The notes under the pieces are model-generated. The model searched no databases, was not told where the DNA came from, and worked only from the letters and a program-made list of their open reading frames with translations. DNA of 64,000 nt from Cliona cf. orientalis (Eukaryota; Porifera; Demospongiae; Clionaida; Clionaidae), in NCBI GenBank assembly GCA_963930775.1, contig OZ005689.1, positions 15,314,923 to 15,378,922 on the forward strand, read 5' to 3'. Within the stretch, counting starts at the first letter, position 1, and each line of letters begins with the position of its first letter. Below are positions 35,718 through 46,376 of this stretch, one piece after another. A program made the position numbers and the translations under genes.

Positions 35718-36431
35718 TTATCAGTGATAGCGTTATCACGATGTTTGCTTATATGCACAATTCACGCAGCCTTACACCCAGCCGACGCCCAACCAGATGA
35801 TCGAACGGCAGCTGTATAAATGAGATTTTTCTGTCCCGGTAGGTAGGCATGGATCATCCACATCCTCGCCAGCTACATTTGAGCTTATTACCTTCGTCTG
35901 AACGGACACTATTCTGAAAGGACGCAATAAGATATTGCCAGAACCATGCGCATTTCACCATACTTTTATTTTCTGCATGCAACAAAGAGGCTGGGCACGA
36001 GACTACTGATTACGGGGATAGTAGTCTCAATGTGGCTTGTACTTGCACCATGCATTGTAGTGAGATCAAAATAACTCGAATAGCAACAATTAAAAAAACT
36101 CTTTGCAGAAACTAAAACTAGGCATGAAAATGTACGTACTTGACAATGCCTACTTTTTGCACTTGACAGTGTGATGAACACTGAGTAAATTATGTGCTTA
36201 ACAAGGGAGTCACTGCCATACACCCAGAAATGAATGGCTGACTGGGTTATGAATAGCAATGAGCTTCCTTTGGACCAGCAACTTCAAGGCCTATAAGCTT
36301 AGTCTCCTAACTGTGTAACATCATTCATTCCATGATGACACTCCTGCATATTGTGGCCCCCTGCTTTGCCCATTGTATCAGTGAAATTGATCTACAATCA
36401 GATCTGCTGACATGGCCTAATAATACCTAAT
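35718..36431. other. No gene seen
   Basis: Unique sequence; no supported exon. Confidence 0.4.
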
Positions 36432-36640
36432 GAAGCCTTTCAAGTCAAAGGCAGGAATAATCTTGCTCACCATATATCTAAGCTGACAGAGCCTAACCAG
36501 CATGAAGCCTTTCAAGTCAAAGGCAGGAATAATCTTGCTCACCATAATATACCTAAGCTGACAGGGCCTAATACTAATACCAGCATAAAGCCTTTCAAGT
36601 CAAAGGCAGGAATAATCTTGCTACCACACATACCTAAGTA
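36432..36640. repeat. Three-copy tandem repeat (72-93 bp period)
   Basis: AAGCCTTTCAAGTCAAAGGC then AGGAATAATCTTGCT occurs three times, starting near 36433, 36505 and 36598, with CCTAAGCTGACAG spacers. Confidence 0.85.
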
Positions 36641-36679
36641 GAATAGGGAAGAAGAAAAATCTTAGGGCTCTATAAAGCA

Positions 36680-37188
36680 TACAGTAGAGTCTGGTTAATA
36701 AGCGCATTTGCTTATCACTCTCAGTGGTAAGGAAACATGCGCCTATTAGACGATGTACGCTTAACAGAGAGTAAAGTTTTGGTCCCGCCCACTGCCAGCA
36801 CGTTTGAGCGCTTGATCACAAAGCAAGCAAGTTATGAACACAGTGATTCTTGGACTAAGCTCTATAATAGTATGATCGGAAGCCATCGCTGGAAGAAAAC
36901 TGTGGAAAAATAGGCTATTTCTTTGGTGAGACTCTATTCGGACAAGGTCAAGAGTCCGAACCCACCTCAGTGGAACATCGCATAGCCGATCTCGTGCAGC
37001 TGGCTATCCGAAAATAGGTTGGTAAATTAGTTCTAGCCATGTAGAGCATATGGAACACTCTTGATCGAACGATGACTATTACTGTTGTCTTTATTGGGCG
37101 CATGCGCTTATTAGACAATACTTAATAACAGGAAGGAAGCATGCGCTTATTAAAAAGTATGTGCGCTTATTAACCAGACTTTATGGTA
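36680..37188. mobile_element. TA-flanked MITE with AGAGTCTGGTTAATAAGCGC tip (copy 2)
   Basis: Left TACAGTAGAGTCTGGTTAAT, right TTAACCAGACTTTATGGTA. It is the uninterrupted sister of 6828-7849, in the opposite orientation. Confidence 0.75.
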
Positions 37189-37679
37189 TTCATGCCACAA
37201 TTTTTACATGGGCACACAGAATGGGTGGAAACTAAGGATTTGACCACGGGGAATTTTGATAATCTTGCCCATACCCAGTGCACTACAAAACAGTTAGAGC
37301 TCTATAGAGCACATACCCCGTCGCACATTGCTTCTGCATCCATATCTGTTTGCTTAGAAATGAGAGCTGCAGCAGTAGTGGGCGTATGTAGCTGACATAT
37401 GCACATGGCCTGCAGTGGATGGGTCGAGTCGATAGGTGTCGCCAACAAAGACGCAGTGTTTGCGATGCTCGTGGGCCTTGCCAAACCATTTGAAGCATAA
37501 TGAAGACAAATTTTAGACGACTTGTATGGATTTGTTGTATTTACTAGTCGCTCAGATGCCTAGATGTCCAGATCTGGCGATTTTGTGGTGACAGGCAGAC
37601 AGACAGACAAAACCAATTACTTTATCCCTTATGCATGTGAGCTGGTAATGTGTTTCTGGTGTTGTTCACTAGCTCAGCA
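37189..37679. other. No gene seen
   Basis: Short overlapping open frames on both strands without recognisable domains. Confidence 0.35.
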
Positions 37680-37885
37680 TGTGGTATGGGGCTATATTAG
37701 TGTCATAATTATGGAGGGTGTAGTCATTTTGTGAGAGGGGTATCCATCTTATTTGGGGGCGGTCATTTAGAGGTAGAAATTTCTTCTTGCTGTGGTGTAT
37801 ATTTCCTTGGGATATAGTATTCTATATGGGAAGTAGTACACTGTAAAATTTGGTGGGGTAGCTATCTTCAGTAGGGGTATATGCA
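37680..37885 (+). repeat. Dispersed repeat R4, copy 2
   Basis: Inverted counterpart of 4738-4925, starting ATGGGGCTATATTAGTGTCA. Confidence 0.7.
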
Positions 37886-38277
37886 TGGCTACTTTTCATA
37901 TTGGGATCGTATACATGTATTTATTAGTGAAAGATGTATTATAACTAGAGCTCTCTCGAGCACAAAACCCTCGGCGCGTTGCATGGCATTAGCTACATGC
38001 TTCAACAGTTGCATGCAGAAAAGGGGTAGCGGGCCGGGGCGAGACAGGGATGAGGCTAATGTTTAATATACTTGCACAGCAGTGTTATTCAAGGTTCAAT
38101 GGCTCATAGCAGCAACAATCCTAGTGTGTTGTATTGAACTCCATGATCCACACTGTGGTATCGACATCAACTCAACCTCCCTCACTCAGGTAGCCTAATC
38201 TCCAGTTGTTTGGGACTTAGCTAGCTACATCTTAACTTGAAGGACTATGATGCAAAGCCTTGGCACAAGCTGAGACT

Positions 38278-38858
38278 TAGTCTATCGAGCTAGACCCTTC
38301 CTTGCGCTTGTATTGTACGCGCGGGGGGAAGGGTCTAGCAAAGATCACGTTTAATTGAATTTCAGCTGACCAATCAGATTCAACTATCCAAATTCTGGAT
38401 AGCAATTTATGCGTGGGCGAACGCTTGCAATCAGTTGCTTATTCGCGATTTTGAGCTAGCTGTTGCTCTTTCGCGTGTGGCACTGAAGTACTAGTACTAC
38501 AGAGGCAATAGCGGGCGATTTAGAAACTATTCGTCACCATTTTTTGAGAGCTGTCAGAGGAGAGTCGATCATTGAAATGGGAGTGAGTCCGTTCAACACT
38601 TGTTTGATCACTGTCCCAGCCAGGTCAGACAAGCGGAAGGCCTTCTACTCGCTACAGGTCTCTGTATATTTCGGCGATCATTGAGAAGCTCTCTGTACCA
38701 GCGAAGAGATGCCAACCTTTCCATCAGCATCATTTTTGCTGCTTTTCTCGCTCACGTTTCCGCGTTTTAATTAATTGCATTCTAAACGTGACCTTTGCTA
38801 GACCCTTCCCCCCGCGCGTACAATACAAGCGCAAGGAAGGGTCTAGCTCGATAGACTA
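38278..38858. mobile_element. Foldback element with ~75-bp arms and a 9-bp target duplication
   Basis: TAGTCTATCGAGCTAGACCC opens the left arm and its complement closes the right arm; the arms agree over about 75 bp. GCTGAGACT flanks both sides (38269-38277 and 38859-38867). Each arm contains its own smaller palindrome (AGACCCTTCC...GGAAGGGTCT). A 9-bp duplication with long arms is typical of Mutator-like (MULE) elements. Interior about 430 bp, non-coding. Confidence 0.8.
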
Positions 38859-38867
38859 GCTGAGACT

Positions 38868-39943
38868 GAAGTATACTGTCCAATAATTCGGGGCGAGCCT
38901 GAGTGAGCCCCGAATACACGAGGTACAGGAAGCAGTTTTATATGTGTTTATATATATGTATGTTTGTGGGGTGATCATTTCAGTGAAGAGAGAGTTAAAT
39001 TTTGAATGCGTACGGTAATGGTCATCATGCGCATGCGCATACGCCTGCACTGCATATGATCGATCTGAGAGACAACTCGGACCTGTACAGGCACAAACTG
39101 ACTGGAAAGGTGACAGTGCTGTACCACTCTGGCAAGGCTCAGGTCCACGATTAACATCACTGATAGACTCCACTTTCCTGAGCATGAAGATAGCTGCATG
39201 GAGGCTTATCCCCTCATGATCAGGGCCTGGCTACAGGTACTTGGACTCATGGTCATGGCGTGTGGACTACTATTAAAATATATTGTAGTATAGGTGATCA
39301 AGATTATTGGACTATAGCTATTGTACTACGTAGCAATCTGTGATACTTTCACTGTCGTGGTAACTTCTCCGACCTAGCTATTGGGGCACCAACCCCATGG
39401 CATGTACGCATGCATGCCTGTGTGCTTTCAAACAAATCTTGTGACTTTCGCGAAGGCTCGCCCCGCACAGATGATTTTTATCACCACTAGTATAATATTA
39501 TAAACTCACTTGGGTTCAAGCACTGTACATGTAATGCCATGCATGCATAAAAACCAGAGAATACCACAAGAATACGGGCAGCTAAGCCTTAGAGTTGAAA
39601 AGAAGCCACTGCCATCCCACGATTGTCAAAAGCTCGCCAGACTGAGCGGCAGGATTGATGCAACCGCGCATACGCTGAGGGTTGATGGACGTACATACCG
39701 TATATAGCACGCAACCTATTTATACGTTAAGTCATGCTATCGCTAGCTCTGGCAAAGTCAAGAAGCTTAGAATCTGCAAATGACACAAAACTGGCAAACA
39801 AAGCGTTTTCGGAGAAATCCACACAAATCATGCGTTTGGAACGCCATAAGGAACCTTACACTTACAACATTGCAAATTGGACTCGCAAACGAGGTATGTA
39901 GCTGCTAGCGTGGTAACAGACAGATACACAAACCAACTACAGT
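38868..39943. other. No gene firmly supported
   Basis: Some sequence similarity between about 39060-39110 and 52340-52380 (GACCTGTACA..CACAAA) hints at another old repeat. No splice-bounded exon. Confidence 0.35.
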
Positions 39944-39968
39944 AACCCTCGCGCATGCGCCGAGGGTT
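39944..39968. repeat. Solo TE1-like palindromic tip
   Basis: AACCCTCGCGCATGCGCC then GAGGGTT is a near-perfect palindrome of the kind that forms the left tip of the TE1 copies. Confidence 0.6.
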
Positions 39969-40127
39969 AATAATAGCTAGTACTATTGTTTTGGGAGGGG
40001 TGTTCATTTCATTGGGGGGGTCTTTTATTGCTGGAGGGGTGGGCCATTTCTTGGGGTACCAGGTGTAAGTACCAGCCACGCCCCTACATGCACAGAGATA
40101 GCAATTAAGGGTCACATGAACAGTTAC

Positions 40128-40575
40128 AATCCTGTAACAAGGTTAAAGGTCAATGATACTGTGCTTTAAATGGATCGAAACCTTTCTTTTATCGCTGTGC
40201 ATCCAACACTAATGTATTTGATGGTTATGAAGGTCTTATTATTGAAGAAAGCTTATAAATGTTCACATCTTTGAATGTGAGAGCCATATGATCAATGCCG
40301 TGGCACCAGTTGCTATCATGCAGATTTGCTGAGAAAATCATATGGTTAGGAACGTACTGTTAGTATTGGCTTAACACGCATGGTGATTTCAAGAGATTCT
40401 GGAGCTTTGACCTGGACTTAAAAGCAAATCAGGCCACCGATATATTACATGTACCTTCAGCAATTGTCCTTGTGGCATTTGAAAGCACCTATGCAATGGT
40501 ATATACATTTAGGCCTCTTATTATGGACCTTTGGTGATGCTATTAAATCACTTCTATAGAATTTTAATGATCTCA
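40128..40575 (-). repeat. Dispersed repeat R2, copy 2
   Basis: Reverse-complement counterpart of 2755-3250, moderately diverged. Confidence 0.7.
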
Positions 40576-40674
40576 TAGACCATCAGATGGCTCTTAAATC
40601 TTCAATGATCAATAATGAGAATATTTACCAATTATCCAACCGAAGTTCATAGACCTTCACAACTGTCGATATTG

Positions 40675-40885
40675 GATGGTGGAGGGGTTTCTAAGTTAAA
40701 AGTCACTCATGCAAACATACAATAATATACTGTATAGCGGGAAACTTTGGCGATTTGGCAAATTTTGAAGAAAATTGCCAAATTAAAACTCGCCAATATG
40801 TGTGTGCACGCATGTGTGTGTGCATGCGTGTGTGCATGCATGCATGTGTGTGTGTGTGGGTGGGGGGAGCCAAGGGTGCTTTCCT

Positions 40886-40917
<32 letters not shown>

Positions 40918-41545
40918 CCCTCCATATGATACCCACTCAGAGTTTCAAGGCTTGTTCTGACCCATGAAATATTTCACCTTTCAAGTTTCCTGCTACCGTA
41001 TAGCGGGTAAATTTGGCGAATCACTCCCTTAAAGATATTGGCGAATTTTAAATTTGGCGACTTGACAAATTGTGAGCGCAAGCGCATAATGCGATAAACA
41101 AGTGACGTAATGCATGGATCAACTGGCCGGCCGGCCACTCCATTCGCCTGAGTTCTCTACAGCAAAAACGCCCCTCACTTCTTTGTTCGCATGGTCGAGG
41201 TCCTTCCTGCTGAGAGACGAGTAGGCACATGTTGATGACGAAGGTAGTGTCGGATGTTTAACCGGAAAGAACTTGAGCAGCGACATTGATTCCTGACAAA
41301 CGATTCTCAAGGTTGCGAGCAATCAATCTAATTTTGCTGAATTCGCACTGCTCTCATTCACATGTGCATGCGCACACGTAGTCATTATGTCATAAAAATA
41401 TGTTATTTAAATATTGGCAAGTTTTAATTTGGCAATTTTCTTCAAAATTTGCCAAATCGCCAAAGTTTCCCGCTATACAGTATATTATTGTATATTTGCA
41501 TGAGTGACTTTTAACTTAGAAACTCCTCCACCACAATGCCATGTG
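40675..41545. mobile_element. Long-arm inverted-repeat element containing CCGTATAGC-like tips
   Basis: Arms of about 125 bp: the left runs from GATGGTGGAGGGGTTTCT to ACTCGCCAAT (about 40799), the right from ATTGGCAAGTTTTAATTTGG (41413) to CTCCTCCACCAC. They agree at nearly every base, including CTGTATAGCGGGAAACTTTG. A further CCGTATAGCGGGTAAATTTG motif sits in the middle (40995). No protein recognised. Confidence 0.8.
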
Positions 41546-41754
41546 TATGGGCCAGTATAGTATAGGAACCCATCCTGTAACTATAATTTAATTTCCTGGA
41601 AAACTGACAGCAAATCTCTCTATGTAACAAAACAGGAAAATGCAAGTTTGTGCATGCAGCTTTCTTTATTGGGTTTCAAGACTCACACTAGTTACACTAT
41701 ATATGTCAAAAGCACAGAGATGATTAAGTCTTTACATTAAACTACCTTCAGATT

Positions 41755-41824
41755 ATGGCGAAAAGAGAAAGATCTCCAAATGAACAGGAACAGGTGGTCA
41801 TCAAGAGAGTGTGTTTTGAACAAG
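41755..41824 (+). CDS. Small uncharacterised host gene, exon 1 (three-exon gene to 49470)
   Basis: ATG at 41755 opens MAKRERSPNEQEQVVIKRVC and ends CAAG before GTAAGA. The exon is preceded by an acceptor-like CTACCTTCAG, so a 5' non-coding exon may exist. Joined in phase to 43415-43522 and 49178-49470 it gives about 156 residues. Phases (1, 1) and consensus splice sites agree at all four junctions, which strongly supports a real gene. I do not recognise the family: the protein is basic at the start, helical in the middle (SRDNLISWMNSIVLAICKKA), and has a cysteine-bearing C-terminal part. No signal peptide or membrane segment is obvious. Intron 1 holds a TE1 copy and intron 2 a Crypton relic and MITEs. 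Confidence 0.65.
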
Positions 41825-42110
41825 GTAAGATTGTGATTATCTGTTTCCACTCCTTGTCAATGTGTAATATGCGGTGGAAGTTGCCCACAGTGAGGATTGA
41901 ACTTGGGCCTGCAGCTTAGAAGACTAATCCATCACACAGTGGTATACAATGGGAGCATATTGGTGAATAACTCAATGAGGAAATTGTTTTTGTTTTAACT
42001 TTAATTTGTCCCTAGCATGGCATGTTCTGGAGCTGACCTCTTTAAGTCCACATTGTTATCGGAAGTATTATAGCCTATTGTGTTTATGCAATAGCACATT
42101 AATTTTTATT

Positions 42111-43354
42111 AACGCTCGGCGCGCATGCGCACGACGGTTACGGTAGTCTGTTTGTTTGTTTGTCTGTCTGTTTGTTACCAGTCTACTGCCTGCATAAGAC
42201 ATTTACACAACAAAATGAACGTACCAGCCAATTTTGCGCCGAACTCCAAAGGTTTTCAACTAAGGGATTTCGCTAAAAAGCTTTCTCTCACGAGTTATAG
42301 CTAATTCTTCATTTTTAGCATAGCGAAGTCAGCCATTTTTCATTCCCAGTACCGTAAACTAGGATTAAATCCCTCTGTATACTACTTGTGGTAATGCCTA
42401 TAACCATATATGGCTACAGGATACAGTTCATAGGCCAGGCTAGGCTAGGGCTAAACTTAATTGCGCAATCCGTAGTTGCCACGTGGCAGTGCTCCTGCAG
42501 TGTCTAATAAATGCTCACCGTTCATCCTGAACCTGGGTTTGAGACTAGATCATAGCTTATGGTCTCATCTTTGAATTGAGTAAGTTGCATACATATGTGG
42601 TAGGATCTGAGAAAAGGGGTAATTTCGCGCGCAGGCCGAATTTTCGTTTTAAATCGCGCATATCTTCAAGGCTGTAGTAGCTACAATCTTCAAACCTGGT
42701 GCAATGATTCTCCCATCATTGCTCTACACTCGCTGGAAATTTCGCGCCCCGCCCACGTCCGGTGTGGGCGTGGCAATCGCCCGTATTGCACACGGTCGAA
42801 AATCGGCTGTTTTATACCTCACTTTGGAGCTCCACCATTTCAGGTAAGAACATAGCTAGGCTTTCTAACATTGGATTTCTTTAGTAGAAGGGATGGGGTG
42901 CTTATAAACCAAGAATAAAGCCTATGGCTCTTGGTACCTTTCAGTGGTGGCAACTTGAAAATGTCAAAATTTAGCGTTTTGCGCGAAATTACCCCTTTTC
43001 TCAGATCCTATCACATATAGTCACCATCCTGTCATAGCTTTATAGTGCAGGAGGCCAAGCTTGGTTGTAAATGTATCTTTATATTATGACAGTAGCTATC
43101 CAGTGCAGTCTACATGAATCTAGCAGCCTGGCCAGTATTGCTGTTTTAAATTATTATGTCAGCTGGTTAGTATTTCAGAGCCACGCACTGCATCAGCACA
43201 ATTATTGTAGCACTACAACAATAGCCAAAATATCGTATTCATCACAAAACTACTAGTATATTTACCACCAAATTATCCTGACTTGTAATCTTAGCGTCAT
43301 ATCTAAATGTACCATCAACATCTACTGTTAAACGCTTCATTTGCGCCGAGCGTT
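42111..43354. mobile_element. TE1 element, copy 2, in intron 1 of the small host gene
   Basis: Left tip AACGCTCGGCGCGCATGCGC, right tip TTGCGCCGAGCGTT; interior parallels 3532-4667. Carries a different nested element (42594-43017). Confidence 0.75.
42594..43017. mobile_element. TATGTG-tipped MITE nested in TE1 copy 2
   Basis: TATGTGGTAGGATCTGAGAA and the complement ending ATCCTATCACATA, with GGGGTAATTTCGCGC extending the inverted repeat to about 37 bp. TA flanks. TE1 copy 1 lacks it at the same point (GCATACATGTACTCAC). Confidence 0.75.
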
Positions 43355-43414
43355 CTGCACTTTAGTGCTCTAGTTAACTCAGTATTTGGGTTGAGCAGTT
43401 GTTCATGATTGCAG

Positions 43415-43522
43415 AGTTGGATCCAGTTATTATACTACAATTATGTAGTGACGAGGACATTCATGCTTGCATTCAGTACTACACGGCACCACCTGGATTT
43501 ATTGTGGCACCTCTGCAGCAAG
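43415..43522 (+). CDS. Small uncharacterised host gene, exon 2
   Basis: Acceptor GTTCATGATTGCAG and donor AAG before GTATGA. Encodes LDPVIILQLCSDEDIHACIQ and YYTAPPGFIVAPLQQ. 108 nt, phase 1 at both ends, consistent with exons 1 and 3. Confidence 0.65.
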
Positions 43523-44682
43523 GTATGAATATGTTTAACATGTAATGTTGTTACAGTTGCTTGAAGTCACCATACAATAAGGGCCAGGTCCTATCTCCTC
43601 ATTACTGTTATGTAGGGACAGGCACAATATGTTGGCATTGGGCATTGGGCGTAATAAGTGGTTTTGTTATGCCAGTTATGCCAGCATAATGCTGGCATAA
43701 TAGGGTTAAAATATGAGCTAATCAAGCGATTGACTGAGTGACCTAGCAGGAGCAGTATAATCTAGTGTAGTTGTAGCTTGTCTGTCCTGAGCACAGAAAT
43801 ATCTCTACAATGTTGTGCATGCTTTGGAGTTAGCCAGTCACAACCTCCATTGGGATAGTCACACTTTAGTAACACTATAGACACTATTGTTTCCTACATA
43901 GTTGCCAAGTTTTGCAGCTAGAAATCCAGGACATACATATTGTATTATAGATATATGACAGAAATATGCGTAGTCAAATCAAGTTTCCAAATGAATTGTA
44001 CACTAGGAGTCAAAAAAACGGTGACATTTTCGTTCTGTTCAGCCCCATTGAGATGGAAGTGAAACGGCCGTTCCCCATACACAACAACGGGAACAGGACA
44101 GGCGGAGGCCAATACGACGGAATGTGCAGTCGACTGTTCCAATTGTAGCTAGCACAAAAGCAACACCTAAAGAGTCTAAAGAAGCATCACTCAAGCCAAG
44201 CAATTGCATTTGGAGTCGATCAGCAACAGGAGATCAATCGATCATAGATAGCAGACTTTGAGCCTCAATCACAAAACTCACTCAAAATCGAAGAGCGACA
44301 GTAGTGAACTGCTCCAGAACAGTTTAGAAGACCATGGCAGTATAAAAATATTGATTCTAGTCAGTGAGTGAACGAGCTGGCCTTTCATTTTTTTGCCCAT
44401 ATATACATTGAAAGACCATGCCCAACTACTAATTGTACATGCATGCATATGGAATGGAAATGGTACGGCAAGCATGAACAGGGCAGACACTGTCTGGACG
44501 GTAACGGAACGAAAAAGTCACTGTTTTTTTTTACTCCTACTGTAGCTAATCTGCAAAATACTGTAAATGACAGTTATTCATTTATCAGTTAGAATATACG
44601 GCCAAGATGTCTATAAGAATATTCATTGCATATGTGTGGTATAGTTGTAGACGGGCAGAGTGCAGAAGTCTTGCCTAGTGAT
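43523..44682. other. Intron 2, first part: no gene seen
   Basis: A weak inverted pair (ACGGTGACATTTTCGTTC near 44018 and its relative near 44500) may mark another old element. Confidence 0.4.
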
Positions 44683-44683
44683 T

Positions 44684-44780
44684 GGGGGGGGGGGGGGGGG
44701 GGTAATTGGTCACCTGTTATCGACAAAAAATGATACAAGACAAGATACTAGCACACGAATTTAGGGAGGGTGGGTGATTT

Positions 44781-44811
<31 letters not shown>
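44684..44811. repeat. Two long poly-G tracts
   Basis: 19 G at 44684-44702 and 29 G at 44783-44811. Confidence 0.95.
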
Positions 44812-44813
<2 letters not shown>

Positions 44814-45567
44814 AGGATTGTACTAATATTGTTTATCAGCCAAGAATAACATAGTGCTCATTAAATTGTTTTTACTAGGGTGGTCAGGGGGCATGCTCCC
44901 CCAGGAAAATTTTACATTTTTTAACTGCTGAGACTGTTTCTGGTGGCTTCTGAGACCTGTCTTGTCAGTGATATATCTATTGGTTCCCCTCCCTTTTAAT
45001 ACAGTATGTTTCCTCCCGCACGGAGCGTGAAGCTGAAAATAATTTGTGTTAAAAAGGAGCAAAAAAGTGCCTATTTGGACACTTTCACCACTCAAACTTC
45101 TTATATTGCGTACCGTATTTGCTCGATCAGACACCGCTCTCGATTAATCGCCACTCTCGATTAGTCGCCACACCTCCTCCGGAAGTGCTGAATGAAACAG
45201 TCGCCGCTCTCGAATAGTAGCCGCGCCACGCCTACTATTCGAGAACACCAGCACGTGGCGACTCGTTTTCGATGGCAGGTACACGAGAAAAAATCTAGAA
45301 CAAGCTCTAGTCTTCTTCTACATGTACATCAGAAAAAGGCCCAGAATCTCCTAGATCAGTTCTGTCAAGCAACAGTTTCTCTAAGGATTGCCTCTCTGGC
45401 AGCTACTGGTATTAATAAACGCTGCTCTCGAATAAACACCGCACAAACTAGGGCGATGAAATAAATAGTAGCCGCGGCATCTGATCGAGCGAATACGGTA
45501 TATGGTTGTGGCTATTCTCATGGGGGGCAGCCAGCTTCCACTGCCCCCCCCCTAAATGAAACCGCTG
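44783..45567. mobile_element. CAGGGTTTCATTTAG element, copy 3 (left end lost), split by a MITE
   Basis: From the poly-G on it parallels 5290-5684 (AAGGATTGTACTA, TTTATCAGCCAAGAA, CCCCAGGAAAA, CTTCTTATATTGCG). The right tip is CTAAATGAAACCGCTGG with one extra base. The left tip is not found. A CCGTATTTG MITE is inserted at 45111-45500. Confidence 0.7.
45111..45500. mobile_element. TA-flanked MITE with CCGTATTTGCTCGATCAGA tips
   Basis: TACCGTATTTGCTCGATCAG on the left, TCTGATCGAGCGAATACGGTA on the right (20 and 21 bp). The sister element at 5224-5684 reads ATTGCGTATATGG; here the same words are split as ATTGCG-TA-insert-TA-TATGG, giving a clean TA duplication. Interior repeats CTCTCGATTAGTCGCC-like words. 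Confidence 0.85.
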
Positions 45568-45640
45568 GTCACGTGAGCACCCCTGCATGCAATGTGATAT
45601 GTCTATTCTGTGCATGCATGCCTATCACATGCAGTTAGTG

Positions 45641-45971
45641 CTATATGCGTAGAACTAGGTGTATTGTCACGTGACCCTGGCCTTCAGTCCATGTTTTGGT
45701 GGTGAAGTTTCGAACGAGGCTGGGGTCTGAGTGCCAGCCCAGCATCACAAGTGTGCAGATGGAGGACTCATAGTTTGACCCCTGATAAGAATGGTTGAGA
45801 GGGGAGGAAGGTGGGACAATTGACAGATACGGGTAGAGCTGAGACACGCGATTGCCAACTATTCTGGTCGCTTCAGTCTAACCCATGTGCTCTCCATGCC
45901 AACGTGTATGCTCCATGCTGACCAGGTAGGTGTAACTGTGGCGTTGTCGCGGTGTACGTGGCTGGCTCCCA
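45641..45971 (-). CDS. Weak candidate for two minus-strand exons inside intron 2
   Basis: Candidate exon 45923-45971 (SQPRTPRQRHSYTYL) and terminal exon 45641-45781 (SNYESSICTLVMLGWHSDPS, then LVRNFTTKTWTEGQGHV, TAG at 45641) join in phase across an intron with GTCAGC donor and a pyrimidine-rich TTCTTATCAG acceptor. No family recognised. The plus strand also has splice-like motifs here (CAG before GTAGGTG at 45926), so strand is uncertain. Confidence 0.22.
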
Positions 45972-46170
45972 CTGTTAACTACGTTTAACTTCATTAAACT
46001 ATATGCATACAAGTTCAAACACGTATGTGTCAAGATAACACAGCGCATGCATACATAATTCAGTGTAAACTTGATCGTCATGTAGCTACTTTAGCCATGT
46101 TACTATTAATTTAGCTTGTACAACTAACTACACACTGGCTATATTTTTAATTGTACAAAGCTGTCTGTAT

Positions 46171-46320
46171 AATAGTTAGATACCGAGTCCAAGGGATCTA
46201 CGCGTTTTAGAGACCCAAAGGCCCGAGGCTGTAGCGTCCCGAGCGTAGTGAGGGCGCTACTAAAGGACCTGAGGGTCTCTAAAGAGCGTAGATCCCATTG
46301 GACGAGGTATCTAACTTATT
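46171..46320. mobile_element. Small foldback/MITE (about 150 bp)
   Basis: The arm AATAGTTAGATACCGAGTCC...GATCTACGC..TTTAGAGACCC is matched by the inverted right arm GGGTCTCTAAA..GCGTAGATCCCA..GGTATCTAACTTATT. A second hairpin (GTAGCGTCCC/GAGGGCGCTAC) fills the centre, so almost the whole element can fold. It lies 57 bp upstream of the Crypton-like frame. Confidence 0.8.
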
Positions 46321-46376
46321 TAGAATATAGCATAGCTACAGTATCGACGTAGCTACGGTCAACGAGAACAAACGGA

